A stretch of DNA of 64,000 nt. Source: Paenibacillus sonchi. Its GTDB lineage: Bacteria; Bacillota; Bacilli; Paenibacillales; Paenibacillaceae. The stretch spans positions 682,001 to 746,000 of the forward strand of contig NZ_CP068595.1 in NCBI RefSeq assembly GCF_016772475.1. The letters run 5' to 3'. Below, piece by piece: positions 44,548 to 54,393 of this stretch (within the stretch, counting starts at the first letter, position 1; every line of letters starts with the position of its first letter). The notes under the pieces are model-generated. The model saw nothing but the letters and a program-made list of their open reading frames with translations, ran no database searches and was not told the origin of the DNA. The position numbers were made by a program, and so were the translations under genes.

Positions 44548-45336
44548 TTATTTTCCGGATGATCTTCCGGCCTGGGCTTCTACTTCGATTTCAGCTTCGG
44601 CCAAAATATACTTTTGGATTACTTCTGCTATGCCGTCGTCATTGTTCGTGGCGACGACGGCGTCCGCTTCCTGCTTCACAACCTCCTGGGCGTTGCCCAT
44701 GGCGACACCGAAGCCGGACTGCTGGATCGCAGCCAGATCATTCAGACTGTCCCCTACAGCGACAACCTGGGACATCTCTAAGCCCAGGAGCCTGCAGACC
44801 TCCCGGATACCTGAAGCCTTGTTGATGCCCAGCGGATTAATCTCCAGATTGGTTGGTGAAGAATTCGTAATTTCGAGTCCGCCCAGATCTTGAAGCCGCA
44901 TCAGCAGCTTATGGCGGATGTCATCGTCCTCTGTGGAATACCCGAACTTAAGCCACTCCCGGCCTTCGATATCCCCATCCCAATTGTCGCGGTTGTAAAC
45001 CTCGTCTACTGAACACGCCCAGAACCAAGTCCCGTATTCTTCGGCCATTTCATGCATGGTCTTAACCAGCGTCACATCCATCAGGGAGCGGCGGTACAGC
45101 TCACTCGGCGTACGCCACACCTCACTGCCGTTGACCATAATCATCGGAGTTTCAAGTCCCAGTTGCTCAGCATAAGGCATTGCACCGCGGGAGGTGCGTC
45201 CGGTGGACAGGCAGACATGAACGCCCGCATCCATCGCTTTTTTAATCCATTCCACCGTTTTGGGGGTAATCTGTTGTTCATCATTCAGCAGGGTTCCATC
45301 CATGTCCAATGCTAGCAGGCGGTATTTGGCAATCAT
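44548..45336 (-). CDS. Cof-type HAD hydrolase
   Basis: A 262-residue HAD phosphatase of the Cof subfamily, probably acting on sugar phosphates or nucleotides. Motif I is LLALDMDGTLL (nucleophile and acid/base Asp), motif II is CLSTGRTSRG, motif III Lys is in NKASGIREV and motif IV is VVAVGDSLNDLAAI. A type IIB cap lies between. ATG 45336 has GGAGGGG upstream. The acidic tail (AEAEIEVEAQAG) is not conserved in the family. Confidence 0.88.
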   Translation of the reverse strand: MIAKYRLLALDMDGTLLNDEQQITPKTVEWIKKAMDAGVHVCLSTGRTSRGAMPYAEQLGLETPMIMVNGSEVWRTPSELYRRSLMDVTLVKTMHEMAEEYGTWFWACSVDEVYNRDNWDGDIEGREWLKFGYSTEDDDIRHKLLMRLQDLGGLEITNSSPTNLEINPLGINKASGIREVCRLLGLEMSQVVAVGDSLNDLAAIQQSGFGVAMGNAQEVVKQEADAVVATNNDDGIAEVIQKYILAEAEIEVEAQAGRSSGK

Positions 45337-45426
45337 TTGCCACCCCTCCATTTCTTGTTGGCGCTCTCTACGCAAGAGCAGCAGTGTATTTGTGTTGCCT
45401 ACTTTTCCGTCTTCCCGACTATTATA

Positions 45427-47543
45427 TCAGTTGTTTGTTGTGGCTGTATTTTCGGAATCTTTCCCTGCGTCAGCGCCGTCTTTGGCACCTTCTGTCTTCA
45501 AGCTTTTCTTAGGCACGCCATCCAGACCATACTCCCAATCGTAAGCGTCAAAAATCTTGCGGGCCACCGGCGCCGCACTGTTGGAGCCGAATCCCCCTTC
45601 AGGGATAACCACGGCTACAGCCAGCTTCGGATTCTCACGCGGGGCAAAAGCAATGAAGACCCCGTTATCGCGCAGGTCGCCTTTGGCTGATTGCTGTGAT
45701 GTCCCTGTTTTGCGGGCGAAATCATACGGAAAGTCAGAAAATGCAGTTACATCACTGCTCATGCCCTTTTTGATTTCTCTCCAGAAGGACTTGTCAAAGG
45801 TCGTGACTTCATCAATAACCTCACGTCCAAAGGTCTTAACCACCTTACCGTCCGGGTCCGTGATTTTGCTGACCAGCTGCGGTTTGATCCGTACACCTTC
45901 ATTGGCAAGAGTAGAAGCATACTGCGCAAGCTGCAGCGTAGTGTAGCTTCCCTGCTGCCCGAAGGATGCATAGACCAGCGCCGCCTGGGCACTCCCCGCT
46001 GCTTTTGTATTCGTATAGTTGATTTGTCCTAAAAACTCTCTGGGAAGTCCGCTTTGCGTCGAAACGCCGAGTCCGAATTCCTTCATATATTTATCCCAGA
46101 CCCCAATACCTTTGTTTCCATATTTCTCGTACAGCTTCTTGCCGACCATATCCACCATGAAGACGTTGGATGATTTCTCAATCGCCCTGGAGGGGTCCAT
46201 GGAACCGTACACGTGCCCGGAGGCATTGCGGACCGAGGATTTATCATTTTTCCCGAAATAGGCAATCCCCTTATCCTGATAGGTAGTAGAGGTGGAGAAA
46301 AAGCCTTCGTTCAGTCCGATAAGCACACTCAAGGGTTTGATGGTCGAACCCAGCAGCAGCACAGATTGAAGCCCATGGCCCGACACCCCGGAGGATATCG
46401 GATTAATGGTCCCGTTCTGATAGTTATTCATAATGCTGTTCCAGACATCGGTAGGCAGCGAGCCTTTCGTCCAGACATTTGTATCATAGTCAGGCATACT
46501 GGCCATAGCGACGACATTCCCGGTGTCAACTTCCATCGCTACAGCGTAGCCTGTTACGGCATCAGGATGTGTTTTCCCCTGCACGGAATGTGAATGCAGC
46601 CAGCTAATCTGCTCTGTAATAGCCTGCTCTGTCTTAAGCTGGATGTTTTTATTAATGGTCATCCAGACGTCATTTCCCTTTACAGGAGGGACCATATTCT
46701 CGATGTTTTCGGCCATATTCTGCGGATTGACGGAGATCACCTGATAGCCGTTTTTGCCGCGGAGTTCCCGCTGATACTGCAGCTCCAGACCGTCGAAGCC
46801 GACAAACTCATCATCCTTGTAAGTCAATCCAGGATCATTGTCGATCTTTTTCATTGCATTTTGAATGTTTTTGTAAATATCCAGACTGCCTGCGGACTTG
46901 AAAGGCTTGATGTAACCTACAGTCTGCACCGCGACCGTATCCTTATTATAATGGCGGTTACTCTCCTCGACGACTTCAAGGCCCGGGTATTCCTCTTTAT
47001 GCTCCATGAAATAGGCCACTTCTTTGGGGGTAAGGCCAGCTTTGATCCGCCGGGCCATAAAGCCGGAATATTTCTTGAACTTGAGGTCCAGGGAGTTAAT
47101 TACATCGTTAACCGTCAGCTTTTCGCCATTCGGATCGCCATACTTATTGAAATTCTCAACCAGATTGTTAGCCAGCGCGTAGACATTTGCCCGGGCCTCC
47201 GGAGTAAATGAAGTTTCACCTGTTTTCTTATCTGTAGACTTGGCTATATATTCTTTGGTAAGCGTGATATACAGGGATTGCACAGGGCTGGAATACGCAA
47301 TTTCCTCGCCTCCGGCGGCGCGGATCGATCCCCGTATGGCTGCAAGCGGCACATTTTTGGTATCACGGCTGGTCTCAACCTCTTTTAAATTGGGTCCTTC
47401 CACAAACTGAACAACGGCAAGACGGATAATGATAACGCAGAAAATGACAAACGTGCTGAAGAAAAACACGTTGAGGCGCAGGCCAAGCGAGCTCTTGCTG
47501 TCCTTCCCGTCCGGGGAGAGGCCTGCTTACGGAAAACACTCAC
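45427..47543 (-). pseudogene. Class B penicillin-binding protein (copy 1; frameshift near the 5' end)
   Basis: A 705-residue (corrected) D,D-transpeptidase of the PBP2/PbpA type. It has one N-terminal membrane helix, a dimerisation domain and a transpeptidase domain with active-site STIK (about 402), SSN (about 459) and KTGTSQ (about 613). The start is GTG 47543 with GAGGAG upstream. The first 12 or so codons are joined to the body by one added G in the G4 run at 47513-47516, giving SVFRKQASPPDGKDSKSSLG. It is followed by a paralogue in tandem. All catalytic residues are intact. Confidence 0.88.
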
Positions 47544-47578
47544 AGTTTTTCACTCCTCTACATCTTAAAATAAACCTT

Positions 47579-49651
47579 TTATTCCAATGTTGACTCCGTG
47601 GCAGGGGATACGTTCTTTCGGGGGACTCCATTCAGTCCGTATTCCCAGTCATAAGCGTCAAATATTTTGCGGGCTACCGGAGCAGCACTATTCGATCCAA
47701 AACCGCCCTCCGGAATCACTACAGCTACAGCCAGCTTGGGATGCTCACGGGGCGCGAAAGCGATAAACACACCGTTGTCACGCGTCACTCCGTATGCATC
47801 CATTTCGGAAGTGCCGGTCTTGCGGGCAAAATCATAAGGAAATCCGTCAAATGCCTTGACGTCAGTATTCATCCCTTTTTTGATCTCCTTCCAGTAGGAG
47901 GGATCGAACGAAATTGTGCTTAGCACCTCACGGTGAAACTCTTTGACGGTCTTGCCTTCCGCATCGGTAATTCTGCTGACCAGCTGCGGCTTGATCCGCT
48001 CTCCCTCATTGGCGAGAGTTGCTGTGTACTGTGCCAGCTGCAGCGCTGTATATTTGCCTTTCTGGCCGAAGGAAGCGTAGACCATGGCTGCCTGGGTGCT
48101 GCCGGCCGCCTTGGTATCCATATAATCACCCAGTCCGGCACTTTCATTAGGCAGGCCGCTTTGTGTGGATACGCCGAGCCCAAAAGCCTTCAAATATTGA
48201 TCCCACACCTCCGGTGCCTTGCTCTTATATTTCTTGTACAGGGGATCCCCGACCATATCGACCATAAACGCGTTGGATGATTCCTGAATCGCTTTAGCCG
48301 GATCCAGCGGTCCCAGCACATGGCCTGAGGAATTTTTTACAGAAGCATTGTCGTCTTTGCCGAAATAAGCGATCCCTACATCGTTATAAGTATCGCCGGT
48401 AGAGAACAAACCTTCATTTAATCCAATCAATACACTTAACGGTTTGACCGTGGACCCCAAATAGATCACTGACTTCAGGCCATTCCCTGAAATCCCGGAG
48501 GTAGTATCTCTGATCGTTCCGTTCAAATAATTGTTCGCAATTTTTTCATACACCTCAGGCTCAACTTTATCTGTTGTCCAGACACTCGTGTCATAATCAG
48601 GCATACTGGCCATGGCCACCACGTTTCCAGTGTCCACTTCCATGGCAACAGCGTAGCCGGTCAGGGCATCGGGATGAAGTTTCCCCAGCACCGGATGGGT
48701 GTGCAGCCAGCGGATCTGATCCATAATCGCCTGCTCGGTCTTCATCTGTACGTTCTTGTTGATCGTCATCCAGATGTCGTTCCCCTTGACCGGAGGTACT
48801 GATTCAATAATTTCTTCGGCCATATTCTGCGGATTTACGGAAATGGTCTGGTAGCCGTTTTTCCCGCGCAGCTCCCGCTGGTATTGCTGTTCGAGGCCAT
48901 ACGCACCTGCAAATTCTTCCTCTTTATACACTAAGCCGGGATCGGCATTATTTTTCTTCATTGCACTGCGGATATTTTTGTAAAGGTCCAAACTGTCTAA
49001 GGATTTAAAAGGTCTGATATAACCCACCGTCTGCACAGCCACTGTGTCCTTGTCATAATGGCGTGCAGCCTCCTCCACAATCGAAAGACCGGGATACTGT
49101 TCCTTATGCTCCAGAAAATGAGCCACTTCCTTGGGCGTAAGTCCTGTCTTGATTTTGCGCGGATAGTAGCCAAGCGTTTTTTTGAAATTGAGATCAAGCA
49201 GTGTTGTAATTTCTTCTCCTGTCAGCTTTTTGCCGGACGGATCGCCATATTGATTGAAGACAGACTCCAGTCTTGCTGCCAGGGAAGCGGTGTTCGCTTT
49301 GGCCTTGTCGGTAAATTCATATTCATTGGTTGCCTTATTCCTATAGGTCTCGGTATAGTCCTTAGTTAACGTGATGTACAGGGATTGGACAGAAGTGTTA
49401 TACGCGATGTTCTCCCCGCCGGCAGCATGAATTATCCCCCGGATCGCGGAGAGCGGGACAGTTTTGGTCTCCTGATTCTCTTCAATTTCTGTTAAAGCCT
49501 CAGCCTCGACGAACTGCAGTGACGCAAGACGGACAATAATTACACAAAAAATAAAAAACGTGCCGAAGAAAAACAAATTGATGCGCAGACTGGATGTGCT
49601 TCGGCCATGACTTGAATCCGGGCTTCTGCCCGGGAAACCAAACCATTTCAC
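47579..49651 (-). CDS. Class B penicillin-binding protein (copy 2)
   Basis: A 690-residue paralogue of the downstream PBP, with the same layout: a membrane helix (LRINLFFFGTFFIFCVIIVR), a dimerisation domain and a transpeptidase with STVK (about 398), SSN (about 456) and KTGTSE (about 610). Long stretches are identical to copy 1 (for example GYAVAMEVDTGNVVAMASMP), so the pair arose by tandem duplication. The GTG at 49651 has AAGGAGA 9 bp upstream. It should crosslink peptidoglycan at the membrane surface. Confidence 0.92.
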   Translation of the reverse strand: MKWFGFPGRSPDSSHGRSTSSLRINLFFFGTFFIFCVIIVRLASLQFVEAEALTEIEENQETKTVPLSAIRGIIHAAGGENIAYNTSVQSLYITLTKDYTETYRNKATNEYEFTDKAKANTASLAARLESVFNQYGDPSGKKLTGEEITTLLDLNFKKTLGYYPRKIKTGLTPKEVAHFLEHKEQYPGLSIVEEAARHYDKDTVAVQTVGYIRPFKSLDSLDLYKNIRSAMKKNNADPGLVYKEEEFAGAYGLEQQYQRELRGKNGYQTISVNPQNMAEEIIESVPPVKGNDIWMTINKNVQMKTEQAIMDQIRWLHTHPVLGKLHPDALTGYAVAMEVDTGNVVAMASMPDYDTSVWTTDKVEPEVYEKIANNYLNGTIRDTTSGISGNGLKSVIYLGSTVKPLSVLIGLNEGLFSTGDTYNDVGIAYFGKDDNASVKNSSGHVLGPLDPAKAIQESSNAFMVDMVGDPLYKKYKSKAPEVWDQYLKAFGLGVSTQSGLPNESAGLGDYMDTKAAGSTQAAMVYASFGQKGKYTALQLAQYTATLANEGERIKPQLVSRITDAEGKTVKEFHREVLSTISFDPSYWKEIKKGMNTDVKAFDGFPYDFARKTGTSEMDAYGVTRDNGVFIAFAPREHPKLAVAVVIPEGGFGSNSAAPVARKIFDAYDWEYGLNGVPRKNVSPATESTLE

Positions 49652-49763
49652 GGCGGATTCTCTCCTTAGCTAAAGCAAATATTGCCTGGTCGGAACGTAT
49701 TCTTCAAGGCTGCTTGGTATGCCTTGTTATTGTACCATATATCCCAAGGCTGACGCTTCCTTC

Positions 49764-50909
49764 TCAGAGCACATCTTCTTTAATGTGGGTTTTCTCAAAA
49801 TCCTTGCTGTCGAACCAGTCCCCGCTGCTGGCCCATGTCGAATCCAGCGGTATCCAGGCCTGCCTGTCCGGCAGGTACACCTCATTCCAGGCATGAGGGC
49901 CATGCCCGCCTTGACCATCGTACCCCTGGCCCGTGACTACGCGCACCTGAAGTCCCTGCGAACGGGCCATCACGGCATAGAGGCGGGCATAATCTATACA
50001 TACGCCAAGCCGGGTATCGAAGGTATCCTGGGGCGTCTGCTCATGCCAGATCCGGTTCTGCTCATAGTTCTCTGCTTTGCCGTAATCATAGGCAATCCGT
50101 GAGCCTATCCAGTCGTACAGCCGTCTGGCTTTGTCCCCTTCCCCCTTGGCTTGTCCGGCGATATCGGCTGCGGCTCCCACAATATCGGGCGAAATTTCAT
50201 GATCAATCACTTCATATTTCCGCCGCAAAATATCGTTCATCTCATCGGCCACCGCTTGGGTCAGCACCGGCAGCTTGCTGCGCACATCTTCACCGGCAAG
50301 CGGCTCGAACACCGCAGCCGCGCTCTGGCTGTAAATCGGGGAGGACTCCACATACCGGCTGAAGCCGCTGTCCGGATTCAGACCGACGCCAATGTACAGG
50401 GCAAGCACCAGGATAAGCCCGCGCACAAGCCCAATCACTCCGCCGATCAGCGCACCGCTGAGACGGCTGGTTGGCGTAAGCTTCCGGTCCGCTGCCCTGG
50501 CCCGAAAGCGGGGCAGCCGGAACGGCAGGAGCATGAACAACAGCCCGAGCAGAAGCCGGATCAGGCTGTAAGAGATCAATAGAAGCAGCAGAAAACGCAC
50601 AAAAGGCGATCCCGCTAAAACCGAGACGGCAGTGTAATATAATTGCTGCCAGCCGCTGAGCGTTGTGTCCGGCAGTGCAATTCCTGCAGCCCAGGCTGCT
50701 GCGGCCGGTGACAGATACATCGCCGCCGGAATGGCCATGGCGAGCGCCAGAATGGTAAGCACCCCGTTCCCGAGCATCCCGAATAATCCCCCTGCCGCCC
50801 TTGTGAAGCCTCTGCTCCAGCCCTGGAGCAGCGAGAAAAGGACAACCACCACCAGCAGGATGGAGATCATATTGGCATTACTAAGGCTGTCTATCCATCC
50901 GTTAAGCAT
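49764..50909 (-). CDS. CvpA-like membrane domain fused to a transglutaminase-like domain
   Basis: A 381-residue protein. The N-terminal 190 or so residues contain about five helices, with a CvpA-like pattern (SRLSGALIGGVIGLVRGLILV). A loop region leads to a C-terminal transglutaminase-like domain with a complete triad: Cys in LGVCIDYARL (about 301), His in HAWNEVYL (about 338) and Asp in PLDSTWA (about 353). The enzymatic domain probably faces outward, near the PBPs encoded downstream on the same strand. Whether it is a protease or a crosslinker is unknown. Confidence 0.8.
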   Translation of the reverse strand: MLNGWIDSLSNANMISILLVVVVLFSLLQGWSRGFTRAAGGLFGMLGNGVLTILALAMAIPAAMYLSPAAAAWAAGIALPDTTLSGWQQLYYTAVSVLAGSPFVRFLLLLLISYSLIRLLLGLLFMLLPFRLPRFRARAADRKLTPTSRLSGALIGGVIGLVRGLILVLALYIGVGLNPDSGFSRYVESSPIYSQSAAAVFEPLAGEDVRSKLPVLTQAVADEMNDILRRKYEVIDHEISPDIVGAAADIAGQAKGEGDKARRLYDWIGSRIAYDYGKAENYEQNRIWHEQTPQDTFDTRLGVCIDYARLYAVMARSQGLQVRVVTGQGYDGQGGHGPHAWNEVYLPDRQAWIPLDSTWASSGDWFDSKDFEKTHIKEDVL

Positions 50910-50970
50910 GTTTGTCCCTCCTTTCCTTAGTATCCAGATTCAAATGGGCTGCAAATATCCGTACCTGAAT

Positions 50971-51408
50971 CTACTGATTCTTCCGGGCTTCGTCTATGAA
51001 CGTTTTGGTGGTGTCCGTAATGCTCCATTTCCCGAGGCTCACCCCGCGGAAAGTCACTTCAACCTTGTCCTCTCCAGCCGCACCCTTCACCTCAAGATTA
51101 GGTGTTGTAATCGTAAAGGAGCCGTCGCCCCCGGAGGTATATGTAGCTTCCTGCGCTTCTTTTAGCATGACTTCCTGCGCTTCTTTCTTCAGCGTACTTA
51201 CCGTTCCATCCGCCACCTTATTCACAGCGTTGCCAATTTGATCAAGCGTAACCCCGCTGTAGATGAACAAGCCCACAACAATAACAATTACAATCGCCCA
51301 TTTCAGCACCGTTTTAACCAGGTTAATTACCGCAAACAGCAGGACAAGCGCAATAACGATAACCAGCCAATTCTCTCTAATAAATTGTGACCACACTGCC
51401 GGATCCAT
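50971..51408 (-). CDS. Two-span membrane protein, unknown function
   Basis: A 145-residue protein with a short N-terminus, two closely spaced hydrophobic helices (about 14-50, with LVIVIALVLLFAVINLVK) and a soluble C-terminal part (GDGSFTITTPNLEVKGAAGE, then KVEVTFRGVSLGKW) rich in beta strands. The ribosome site AGGGG lies upstream of GTG, TTG and ATG codons at 51417, 51411 and 51408; the ATG is listed. It may be co-transcribed with the transglutaminase fusion downstream. Function unknown. Confidence 0.65.
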   Translation of the reverse strand: MDPAVWSQFIRENWLVIVIALVLLFAVINLVKTVLKWAIVIVIVVGLFIYSGVTLDQIGNAVNKVADGTVSTLKKEAQEVMLKEAQEATYTSGGDGSFTITTPNLEVKGAAGEDKVEVTFRGVSLGKWSITDTTKTFIDEARKNQ

Positions 51409-51772
51409 CAATTTCACAACACCCCTATCGCCAAATTTCGTCACTCCAGGGCGCATGCCCCCGGGACATTTCATAATTAATAATTATTATACATGAATAA
51501 CCTTTATAATTCATGGCCTGAGTGGCCTCCGGCAAAGGCCCCCAATAAAATGGTATAAGCCTGCCTGACCCCACGTAAAGTACAAGTAGGTCATTATCGG
51601 GAGCAACAGATTTAAAAGAACCGGGTTAGCCGTCATTTTACAGAAACAGCACCCGGTTCAGCGAAGTCCGAAGGATTATTTATGGCATGAACCTTTAATT
51701 GCTTTTCCTGTGAAAAAAGTGCCTGTGCGCCTTACCGGTGCAAAAGACGGGCCCCCTATGGAGGTGCTTTCC

Positions 51773-52940
51773 TTGAAAACCGCGCTGTGGCTGTACCTGT
51801 TTCTCTTTCTGGCCTTTTTCGACCTGCATGCCCAGTACCCCATCCTGACGCCTTTTGCGATCTCTCTGGGGGCGGGGCCGGCCTTCATCGGGTGGATGAT
51901 GGGCATGTACTCGCTGACGCATCTTCCCGGAAATCTGCTGGCCGGTGTGCTGGTCGACCGCAATGGCAGCCGCCGCTATATTGTCTTCGCACTCACGGCG
52001 GCCGGAGCCATTCTGCTGATGCAGGCTCACGCACAGCTTCCCTGGCATTTGCTGCTGCTGCGCGCAGCCAGCGGATTTGCGCTGGCCTTTCTCTCCCCGC
52101 CTGCATGGCATTGCTGGCCTCGCTCTCCTCCGATCCGGCGACCCAGGGCAAATATATGTCCGGCCATGGGATCGTCCATACGCTGGCCTCTGTCGTCTCT
52201 CCGGCGGCCGGCGCCTTTATTGTGGCGAAAGCCGGCTACTCCGGCACGTTCACCACACTTGGCTGGCTGCTGATCTTCACAGGTGTGATGGCATTATTCA
52301 GCGTGCCGAAGCAGGTGCAGAGCATGTCTGCTGCCAAGCCGGCGCTGCCGCTGCACTCGCCCGCACAAGCTGCGGACCGTGAGAACCCCGGGTCTCCCGC
52401 CGCTATTACCTTCTGCCCTTCTTCGTGTCCTGCTCCCAAGGCGTGCTGTTCTTTGAGCTGCCTCTGTCACAGGGCAGCGAAGGAATGATCTCAACCGGCA
52501 TCCTGCTGTCACTGCTTAGCTTGGGGGCGCTGGTGACACTCAGCCTCCTTTTTCTGAACGGGTTTGCTCCGGGAATAAGAATCGCTGCGGCGCTCCTCGC
52601 CATGGCACTTTGCTTTTTCACCCTGGCCGCCTTCCGCCATATTCCTGCCGGAGTGGTTCTCTTCCTGCTTGGTGCTGCCAAGGGGGTGCTGTTTCCGGCA
52701 ATGGCTTCTCTCTTCATCAGTCTTGGAGGCCCTGGTCGCATGGGACGCACTTTCTCGCTGCAATCGATTGCCATGTCTCTGGGCGCCTTTGCCGGTCCGG
52801 TAGCTGCAGGGCAGCTGCGGGAATTCGTCTCTCCGTATTTCATCGCGTTTGTGCTGCTCATGACCGCCATTCTGCTGCTCCCGCCCAGAGGCTCGGGCAA
52901 GCCCGCTTACCACCCGGAATGGAACAGCCCGGCGGCCTGA
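51773..52940 (+). pseudogene. MFS transporter (two frameshifts)
   Basis: A 12-helix major facilitator transporter of 389 residues once two breaks are repaired. It starts at TTG 51773 with GGAGG 8 bp upstream (MKTALWLYLFLFLAFFD). An MFS motif-A-like loop is GVLVDRNGSRR. One C added to the C4 run at 52095-52098 gives LAFLSPACMALLASL. One C added to the C4 run at 52386-52389 gives RENPRVSRRYYLLPFFV. The substrate is unknown. Two independent lesions of the same type within 300 bp favour sequencing error over decay. Confidence 0.85.
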
Positions 52941-53063
52941 AGACCAACACCCGTTCACTGGCAGCTGTGAAAGATGGGAATAGGCAGGCATACAAACTAT
53001 TTAATCCAACAAACATAATATACACTGTAATCACCCCTCAGCCGAAAGCGTGGTGAATTCTCG

Positions 53064-53189
53064 ATGGGCGAATATTGCGGTCCGGGCCCGAACCCCGCTT
53101 CTGTTGCTCCCGTATTCTGGACTTCAACAGGTACAATTCTGGTGCTCTTCATTCTGCTGGTTATCATCCTCAGTGCGGGAATATTCTAG
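53064..53189 (+). CDS. YjcZ-like tiny membrane protein, probable sporulation protein
   Basis: A 41-residue protein with a Cys/Gly/Pro-rich start (MGEYCGPGPNPASVAPVF) and one C-terminal hydrophobic helix (TILVLFILLVIILSAGIF). The arrangement is that of the YjcZ family of very small membrane proteins found in spore formers. The ribosome site is modest (GGTGA, 8 bp). A strong terminator follows at 53226-53256. Too short for many gene finders; family membership is by pattern. Confidence 0.65.
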   Translation: MGEYCGPGPNPASVAPVFWTSTGTILVLFILLVIILSAGIF

Positions 53190-53225
53190 GTTTTGTCCGC
53201 ATTTGCCGAATTGACAACTCCCCGA

Positions 53226-53265
53226 CAATCACCCGGTTCAGCAAGCCGGGTGATTGTTTCTTTTT
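53226..53265 (+). terminator. Terminator downstream of the YjcZ-like gene
   Basis: CAATCACCCGG pairs with CCGGGTGATTG and is followed by TTTCTTTTT. Confidence 0.85.
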
Positions 53266-53376
53266 ACGACATTTCCCGGGGAATGAAAATCCGGTGTGCC
53301 TTTTCGCTGTTAAATATGACGACTCTTAGGTAAAATATCGACATAGACACATTACACCGGGGGAGGTTGACAGAAA

Positions 53377-53733
53377 ATGTCCATAACCATCATTGTCGAA
53401 GGCAAAAACGACCGCAGCAGATTACGGAGAATCCTTGCTCCAGAGGTCGACATCCAATGTACGTTCGGCACGCTGAATACGCTCAAGCTGGAGACACTGC
53501 GGCGCAAAATAGGAGATGGGGAAGTCTACCTCTACATGGACAATGACAGCTCGGGCAAAAAAATCCGCGGCATTCTGCGCGATGCTTTTCCGGATGCCAT
53601 TCATATTTATACCCGGAAAGGCTATGCCGGAGTGGAGGGCACCCCGGATGAATACAGCATCACCCAACTGGAGAAAGCCGGGCTGGAGGAGTTCATCATT
53701 TATCCTGAGCCTTTACCTTACTTGGAGTCGTAG
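53377..53733 (+). CDS. Toprim-domain protein (RNase M5-like/YusF type)
   Basis: A 118-residue stand-alone toprim domain. The catalytic Glu is in IIVEGKND (residues 6-13), and the metal-binding acidic motif is YMDNDSSGKK (about 53-62). The C-terminal ending EEFIIYPEPLPYLES is not recognised. It resembles B. subtilis YusF and the toprim part of RNase M5 but lacks the RNase M5 C-terminal domain. Nucleic-acid cleavage is a family-level inference. GGGGGAGG precedes the ATG. Confidence 0.82.
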   Translation: MSITIIVEGKNDRSRLRRILAPEVDIQCTFGTLNTLKLETLRRKIGDGEVYLYMDNDSSGKKIRGILRDAFPDAIHIYTRKGYAGVEGTPDEYSITQLEKAGLEEFIIYPEPLPYLES

Positions 53734-53840
53734 CATTCATTCTGACGTTCCAACACACATCAGTAGAACAAAGCAGCAAGCCGCCGGGCCAAATGAGAGG
53801 TAAAAGTACCTCTGATTCCGCCGAAGGCGGGCCGCCGCTT

Positions 53841-54332
53841 CAACAACGGCATTTTTGCCGTTGTTCCCGGGCAAGCCGGCCTTCGACGCTTCAACAACGG
53901 CATTTCTGCCGTTGTTCCCGGGCAAGCCGGCCTTCGACGCTTCAACAACGGCATTTCTGCCGTTGTTCCCGGGCAAGCCGGCCTTCGACGCTTCAACAAC
54001 GGCATTTCTGCCGTTGTTCCCGGGCAAGCCGGCCTTCGACGCTTCAACAACGGCATTTCTGCCGTTGTTCCCGGGCAAGCCGGCCTTCGACGCTTCAACA
54101 ACGGCATTTCTGCCGTTGTTCCCGGGCAAGCCGGCCTTCGACGCTTCAACAACGGCATTTCTACCGTTGTTCCCGGGCAAGCCGGCCTTCGACGCTTCAA
54201 CAACGGCATTTCTGCCGTTGTTCCCGGGCAAGCCGGCCTTCGACGCTTCAACAACGGCATTTCTGCCGTTGTTCCCGGGCAAGCCGGCCTTCGACGCTTC
54301 AACAACGGCATTTCTACCGTTGTTCCCGGTCA
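53841..54332. repeat. Tandem array of ten 51-bp hairpin units
   Basis: Ten head-to-tail units of exactly 51 bp start at 53841 and every 51 bp to 54300; the last is truncated. Each holds a near-perfect hairpin (AACAACGGCA/TGCCGTTGTT, four-base loop) and a GC-rich spacer with CCCGGG and GCCGGC. Units differ by single bases only (for example G to A in the loop-side arm of units 7 and 10, and a T in unit 1). Because 51 is divisible by 3, several frames stay open across it, giving false repeat proteins. Confidence 0.95.
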
Positions 54333-54393
54333 AGCCGCCAAGCCAAGTGAAACATTCCTTCCCACGTTTCACCCGGCTGGGCCAGCAACTAAT

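Noticed and set aside
51773..52940. Genuine decay of the MFS gene into a pseudogene
   Set aside because: Both lesions are the common homopolymer type. All other codons, the start site and motifs are intact, so real decay is not the best reading, though it cannot be excluded without better reads.
53841..54332. CRISPR array
   Set aside because: The units are 51 bp with identical spacers, differing by single bases only. CRISPR spacers would be unique, and no cas genes are nearby.
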